Positions 13,201 to 21,200 of a stretch of DNA of 64,000 bases are shown in pieces (the stretch's first letter is position 1; every line of letters starts with the position of its first letter). A program made the translations under genes and the position numbers. Under the pieces are notes generated by a model. That model worked only from the letters and a program-made list of their open reading frames with translations. It was not told the origin of the DNA and searched no databases. Source of the DNA: Actinernus sp. WN-2022 (lineage: Eukaryota; Cnidaria; Anthozoa; Actiniaria; Actinernidae); contig JAOWCC010001634.1 in NCBI GenBank assembly GCA_030867875.1, positions 38,831,403-38,895,402 of the forward strand, in the 5' to 3' direction.

Positions 13201-15243
13201 AGATACATGTACAATCTAATTAAATAAATATGAATTAATTAGTACTACTTACTCTAGATTTAAGGTAAACAGGTACAAACAGCCATCCTAGAAGAAGCAG
13301 AACCCAACAGGCCTATAATAGTAAAAGAGTATATAGTAATTGAAAAATAATATTGACAAAAACAAGCAATTAATTTAATCAGACATTTTTCTTCTTTTTT
13401 TTAAGTCTATAAGTATAAGTCGTATCATTTGTCAATTCATGAATCAATCTGTATATTTACTGAGTTGTTTTGTTTTCTTTAAAACCTAAGTTGACAAGTT
13501 TCTTTATGTGAGTAAAGACCAGCTATGGATGTTGACTGGAATATGAAAATAAATCCACATTCCATTGGTAACTAAGGGACTATCTGACTCGTTATGTACA
13601 TTGTACATCTTAAAGTACCTCAGGCTGAAAAGCAGAACTGACCAAGTTCTGTACTGCAGTTTTTCATTCTGGTATCTGTTCCATACACTGTATACATCTA
13701 AACTGAGCTATGAAAATGGACATTGGCTTTTCAACATATACCGGTAAACCTTCTAATTAATTTCATTGCTTTTGTCTTTTTTGCTTACTAGAACATATTA
13801 TTTTTAGTTAAATATTCATAATGCACATTTATGCATACCAGCTAGGCACACAATGTATTAATTCTTTAGGCTAAGATTGTATTTAGTATTACCTACTACA
13901 TGTTATATTTTTTTAGTCACCTGCCACTCATAAGACACCACACCAATACCAGTAGCTGCCCCAGACCCTGCCAGGCCAACAAAGTGCTCACTGCCAATAT
14001 TACTGGCAAAGAGACTGGGACCTACCTGTATTAAAAAAAACATGTTTTAGACAAAAGCACAGGAAAGTTTCTCCAAAAAAACAACGATGTAAATTCTGAA
14101 TACCAACATGCAGTGAGAATTGACAGATTTTCATCCTCAGGCAAAAACCATTGATGGGAATAATTCCATTTTCCATCATTGATGCATGGGTAATTGATGA
14201 ATTCTCATTGATGTATTTTTGGACAAATTTCCTTTGAGTGTTTCAACAGCTATGCTTATATTTTTGAGGAAGAACGTTTTGACCAATCCATTATTATTAA
14301 ACTAAGTTAGATGAATGTAATTATGTTAATAATTATTTATTGTAAAAAAAAAATGTAAACTTGGTTTGTTTTATTTTCTTCAATTAATATTTTACAATTT
14401 CACAATGTCATATTTGTCCAAATATTTAAACATAAATATAAAGACAATCCACCTTAAGTTAATTTACATTTGTAAAAGTCCAAATTAAAATATATATATA
14501 ATTTTGTGGTTCTGGTTACCTACCCTGGATGCCAGAGGTTCTATTGTGCCCTGTCTATTAAGCTGAAGCAATGAGAAGGCAGGGAGAACCTCTGCCAGAC
14601 TAACTCTTTTGATTGACACCTTAGAAATCTTTTTATAGCAATTTGACTAAACCGGTTTTGTCCATGGCCATGTAAGGCTTAATTCTCCTCTAATAGACCA
14701 TTTCAGCTTGCCTCTTTGTTGCCCCATTTCAGACATGTGGCTTTTTCCTTGAGTAATGTTTTTTTTTTCTGTATCACAAGAGGAAATGTACCAATTTCTA
14801 TAACTGGAAAACAAAGCACAGAGAACTATCATGTGGTCTGAAATGGGGCAACAAACAGGCAAGCTGAAAGGGTCTATTCTCAATGGTTTATGAAAAGCTG
14901 AGACTCAGACTTCCTCAGACATACTTGGGGCACCCAGAGCTGCTGGTTCTCCCTGCCTTCTCGTCATTGTCATTGCTTCACCGCTTTGGCTTAGAGATGG
15001 GCAGTAGAACCTCTGGCATCCAGGATACTGTTTTTTACCCAACCAAGCCTACATTTCCCTGGTGATGGTTCTTCATTTTTTTAAACCACAATTTCAGCTA
15101 CAAGTTTTACATTTAGAGAATCACTATGTTTTTTCTTGAAATCTGCAAAAAATTAAAGCCAGCAGGTGCAAAAAGTTACAAAAAATAAAAAGTTAGTATA
15201 CCTACCAACCCTAACTTTTTAAATTGTAGCCACAACCATATAT

Positions 15244-15274
<31 letters not shown>

Positions 15275-18200
15275 CAGTCGTTGCCGTTAATGTTGTCCTA
15301 GACATATCCACATATTGATTTATAGCCTTTGTTCAGTTCGCACCTTTTACATAAAGAACGCTAATCAGCCGTGAACGCGCCCTTTGTATTTGGTAACAAA
15401 GAGCCACGGTGGTCTAATGGTTAACGCTCTTGCTTACCAGTTCGAAGCCCCGAGTTCAAGTCTCAGTATCGGCATCGTATCTTTTTTTTTTTTCCTTGTA
15501 TTTTTGTTTTGTTTACATATGTTTCTTTTTGCAGTTTCTTTTTTTATATTGGATAAGAATGGACGATGTAGCTAAAATAATACTGTCAACCTGAAACGGT
15601 CTCAACTTTTCCCAGACTTTCGAAGTAGATAATTATACCAGCACTGACTGAGTACGCCCAAATTACGCTATTTTCGTTTAGAACGGTGTAGCGATTCTGT
15701 TGATGGTTGTGGGTTTGAAAAAGCGTAATTTGTTTTTCTTACACTGTGCCGGGCTTACATGTATATACCAGAAACAGTTTTGAAAATACTAGATACCCAC
15801 TAATTCAAAGTATTATATCTTTGTTTTGAAGTAGGAAGCGATTTTAGCAAGTGTTATGAATTTCATTTGTACTGCTTTTCTGAACTTAGGCAGACTGAGC
15901 GACCTCATTTTTTTTCTCGAGATTTCGAAAACATCGGCCGCGAGACACGGAGCGGACAGTTTTGAAAATATCCGGTAGTCCAGAAATTCTCCAGAATTCT
16001 CTTTGAAACCCATAGTAATGCTTGCATAAGTTGACGAAGTTTTTTCTTTGTGAAGAAAAAGAACTCACATGGAATTAAAGCTGTGTACTCGGCGTAAGGT
16101 TTACGAGTGTTTCACAAACGATAACAAACTTTTGAAGCTACGTCATGGACGATGTCGATGATCAAAATACTACATTCCCTGCGGCAGTGGAAGCTTTTGC
16201 AAAAGAAATGTTCGAACATCCCTTAATAAAATATATGTGGATGATAGGTGTCCTCGGCATTTCAACGGTTAAAAAGAACTCCGTTCTTGTTGTCACGTTT
16301 GAAATAAAAGCTTTTAAGGGAATGCAGTCAGAAAAAAAGGGGAAAAAGAAATGAAAAAAATCTTCGCAGTAACAAAAATGCCGATACTGAGACTTGAACT
16401 CGGGGCTTCGAACTGGTAAGCAAGAGCGTTAACCATTAGACCACCGTGGCTCTTTGTTACCAAATACAAAGGGCGCGTTCACGGCTGATTACCGTTCTTT
16501 ATGTAAAAGGTGCGAACTGAACAAAGGCTATAAATCAATATGTGGATATGTCTAGGACAACATTAACGGCAACGACTGTATATATATATATATATATATA
16601 TAGGTAATAGGTATAATTTCATCAGTCTCCGAAAGTGCTCAATAGCGAACTAGAGCGAAATAAAATAAAATGATGGTGAAGGTTACTTTTCACAGAACAT
16701 TTATTGCTACTCGGAGTTTCATGAAACTCCGAGTAGCAATAAATGTTCTGTGAAAAGTAACCTTCACCATCATTTTATTTTATTTTATATATATATATAT
16801 ATTTGGCCTTAAAGACAATATATATATATTTCATTTTGTGACATACATGTACTTACCGCCCACCACATCATGGATCTGCCTGCCAAGAAATATCCCTCAG
16901 CAGTCTCAGCTTTGCCTCTCTGTTTCCTAAATTTAGACTGAAAAGGAAAATAATGTTGAAATACAGAAAAAAGACCCTTCTCAAATCTTTACAATGTATG
17001 AATCATGCAGTCCAATACTTATAACTCTCTTTTTCTCATCCCCAAATAATCACAGAAGACATTCTAGAACTCTTAAATATTGTTTGGTAAAACTAAGTAC
17101 TAGCTATATAATATTAAAATAATATGAGAATGATATATAAAAAAAATATGAAAGTATTAAAAGCAGTGATTATAGACAAAACAATATCATTTTTATTTGG
17201 AGAATCTTGCACCAACATGGCGAGGTGTTACATTGGTTTGGGCTCCAATAAATTATTCTTTCTAATTTGAATGTTTTCGAAAATATATGTTTTGCTAGTA
17301 TTAATTAGTTTTATTAAAAGTCTTGTGTTGAGGCTGTAAATAAAACTGACTTTTATCAGTTTTCCTATTTTGTTGAAGATAATTTTTGCTTTTCTGTGTA
17401 AAGATTGCATTCACATGGAAAGTGTTTTTCGTCTCCTCATAAACTCTGTAAATTTTGATATTTCATGAGCCTAAAACTTGCGTTGCGTGTTTACCAATAA
17501 GATAGATAGATAGATCGTTTATTACAAATATTTCTCACTTACAGCAAAAACTGAATTACGGAGGTTTACATTAATATGGTTCTAGATAAGTTAACTAAGT
17601 TTTAAGAAGGATATACTATATACTGCTCTAATTAAACTAATGCTATATTACAATTAAAAATTTCTAAATACATCGATTGTAGTTACTTACGATTGTTATT
17701 GTAATCATTTGCGCCCGATATTATAAAGGTGTTTCTATATCTATTAGTTCTACATGATGGTATACACATAGGATTTCTACTCCTTAAGGTAACAGTTGGG
17801 CGCGTTGTATTAAACGGTAGGAGGCCATATAGATTTCCCTCTGGATGCGACAGTATCCTCCGAAATAAACTCTGGCAGAGTTGTGACCTACGGTCCGCAA
17901 GGCTACATAGACCAGAAAAGTTAAGCTGGTCAGAGTACGAAAGCTCGTATCCATATATAATGCGTAGGGCTCGTTTTTGTATTCGTTCAAGTGAACAGCT
18001 AAGATAATCTGGGAGACTATAATGAAATACCGGGCTGGCATATAACAACACAGATTGAATACAGGCAGTATAAAATTGGACAAGTTCGTCTGCAGAAACA
18101 TTAGCGCGCTTAAGCTGAACTAGGAAGTATAGTCTCTTTGACGCTTTTTTGATGGTGTCCGAAATATGAGAGTTCCATTTAAGATTATTCTGTAATGTTA

Positions 18201-21200
18201 CACCTAGAATTTTTATTTCGTCCACTTCACCAAGAGTTGCCTCCCCTACCGTAACGGTGTCATAAATTCTCGGTGTTCTAGAGAACGAGATTTTGAGTTC
18301 TTTACATTTCTTTGGATGCAATTCAAATCTGTTCTGTTTAGACCACTGATCTACACGATTAATTATCTCCTGTGCGTGGCTGCATTCGTTCTTTTTTATT
18401 ACTTCGTGAATCGTGGTATCGTCTACATATTTGAAAATACCATTTGCGGATGGGGCATTCAGATCATTGATCATAACTATGAATAGCCAGGGGCCTAATT
18501 TGGTACCCTGAGGTACCCCTGCCGACACTGACTCCCACTCTGAGAAGCAATCACTTGCAAGCTTAACACGTTGGCGCCTATTCGATAGAAAATCGCAAAT
18601 CCAGTTCAGAATATGCGGGTTTATACCGTAGTTGGCGAGCTTATTAATTAATAGGGTGTGGTCGATGAGTTTTGCAACATGCAGTCACGTGATACCACTT
18701 CGAAGATTGTTGCACATCCAATGGGATTACGAGCTCAATTCATTCGTTTATATTGAAGTGCAGTTTCAGAAAGATTGACAATTGATTGGAGGTGAAAAAT
18801 AACATTAACAAACATTTATCTAATATTAGATAAATGCTTGTTAATGTTATTTTTCACCTCTAACACGATGATCTCGTACAAGTACAAAGATCACTTGACC
18901 ACGTCCTGTAAATGACCTATTAAAGTGGCTTTAAAAAGGTGATGATAAACTAAATAATTAAAATTATTAGTGACAGATTAAACAGGTCCGTGTATTGTGG
19001 TCATTCATTCGTTCTGCTTGCTTGGTATACGATAGTTATTTTTGTATGCCCTTGCTATATTTGATGATTCTATTATTAAAATAACTGTAATATTACTAAG
19101 TCATTTGACAATGTACTTTACTCTATCTGCTGTAAACTATCCTATGTACTACTGTTGGTGTTTGGTGGATTCAACTATGATTTTTTAAATTTATTTTTTC
19201 ATTCGTGTACGTATTTAATTTTGCGGCTACCGTTGCGACTTCCCTCGGATTGAATAACAAATTATTCCGGATTGCTTCGAAAGTAAGCTATTGTTTACAC
19301 CTGTTCGACAATACATGTACGTACACATGTTTTCATCAGTTCACGCAATTGCCACAACTTTAGGATCTTTGTTGAAGCATTGTTGATGCATAATAATGAC
19401 TAGTAATAACTACTTATGTCTGACTTAATCATATATATCATTATTATTTATCATCGACTGAATTTATATGTAAGTCTTAAATAGACACCGTAATTTTCTA
19501 AATATATGTAATGTAATTTTGTAAATATGTAAAGGCACTGTCTGCCACTATCGGTTTTGTAATGCAACAAGCTTTACCGATTAAACATACAGATACAGAG
19601 ATTAGAACTACAGTATTTAACTCGATTTCAAGAGTTATTTATATTCTGCATCGCAAGGTTTAGAGCCGGGAGATACAATGTGTACCGACTGAAGGAATGT
19701 TAACGTCGAAAATTATGCATGAATATATTGCGTATTCAATTCACTGTGAACAAACGCTATACTGGTTTAGTTAAACCTGTTAAACCTCGTCTAAGTTTGA
19801 TCAGCCTTGCTCAAAACTGTTATTCAGGGAGGGAGGGTAAATACGTGAACTCTAAAGTGTTAATTTACATTGCTTTAAAAGCTAGATATGCCCTTGAATT
19901 CTTTTCTCAATTAAGCCAATACATGTACAAAAGAATTCCAAATTGATATTGGCAATAACTGAATTTAATTTAAGAGAGTATAAAGGTGTTTATAGCGTGA
20001 TGTGATTAAACACTTCGAGCTCACTTCTTTAAAAAATAGGCAATACTTTACGTGTTTGGTAAGTATCAATTGAAAATTTGGATTTAAAAAAGTTGTTATT
20101 TTTCATCCTTCAAAATCTAAAACCTTTGGGAATACCACGCCACGTTTTTTACTACCGGCTTTGGTTCATTTCACAAGCGAAAAAAAAACTAAGTTTATAA
20201 GTAAAAACAACACTAAGTCTAACAGAGTTTTACTGATGGATAAGAATAGGAAAACCCCTATAGATGACTGTTTTTGTGTTGTGTGAAATCGCAAATGATA
20301 GACATTAAAAGTTCATTCATGAGATTTTTTCCAGGGGATGAAATTAGCATACTAGCAATAATTCAAAGTTTGGACTTTGCCTTTGGTACCGCGCGTATAC
20401 TATTCTATAATGTTTTTTCTTCGGAAAGGGGAGAAGATGTGTTTATGTTGACTCATAAATAGTGAAAAAATCTGACTGAAGTAATGGACACGTCAGTATC
20501 AGGTTCAAAATAAAGTCATTTCAATGAAGCCACACGTAACGCGGCAAAACTCATTACTATGGTTGCCGGATTGTTGCAATATTCAGTAAACCTATTTTAC
20601 ATTCAGTAAACCCGATTTTATATTCAATAAACAGGTTTTATATTCAGTAAACCATTTTATATTCAGTAAAACCGATTATATATTCAATAAACAGGTTTTA
20701 TATTCAGTAAACCGATTTTATATTCAATAAACCCGATTTTATATTCAATAAACAGGTTTTATATTCAGTAAACCATTTTATATTCAGTAAAACCGATTAT
20801 ATATTCAATAAACAGGTTTTATATTCAGTAAACCGATTTTATATTCAATAAACCCGATTTTATATTCAGTAAACTGGATTTATATTCAATAGAAACGATT
20901 TACGTTCAACGTTTTAGTTCAATAAATTATTGCTTAATATGTTCAATCCTCAACCATTATTTATTCAGTAAACGCCATTTATATTCAATCCCTATTATTT
21001 TATTCAGTAAATTTCATTTATATTCAATAATTTCTGCAGTCCAATATGGTCAGCGGAAGACGAAATTCGCGCGCCATTTGTATCACGTGACTTGCTTATT
21101 GAGAACAAGATGGGGAGGGGGTGGAGAGAAGGATAAGGAGAGGAGTAGCTGCTATCAGAAGTGTTCCCACTAATGATCTAACTCAGGATTCCTCGAGAAG

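Noticed and set aside
15402..15474. A true tRNA gene
   Set aside because: Boxes A and B are present, but the acceptor arms do not pair and an inverse copy lies in the other TIR.
17729..18101. Plus-strand and second-frame ORFs of about 100 codons
   Set aside because: Shadows of the reverse-transcriptase frame on the minus strand.
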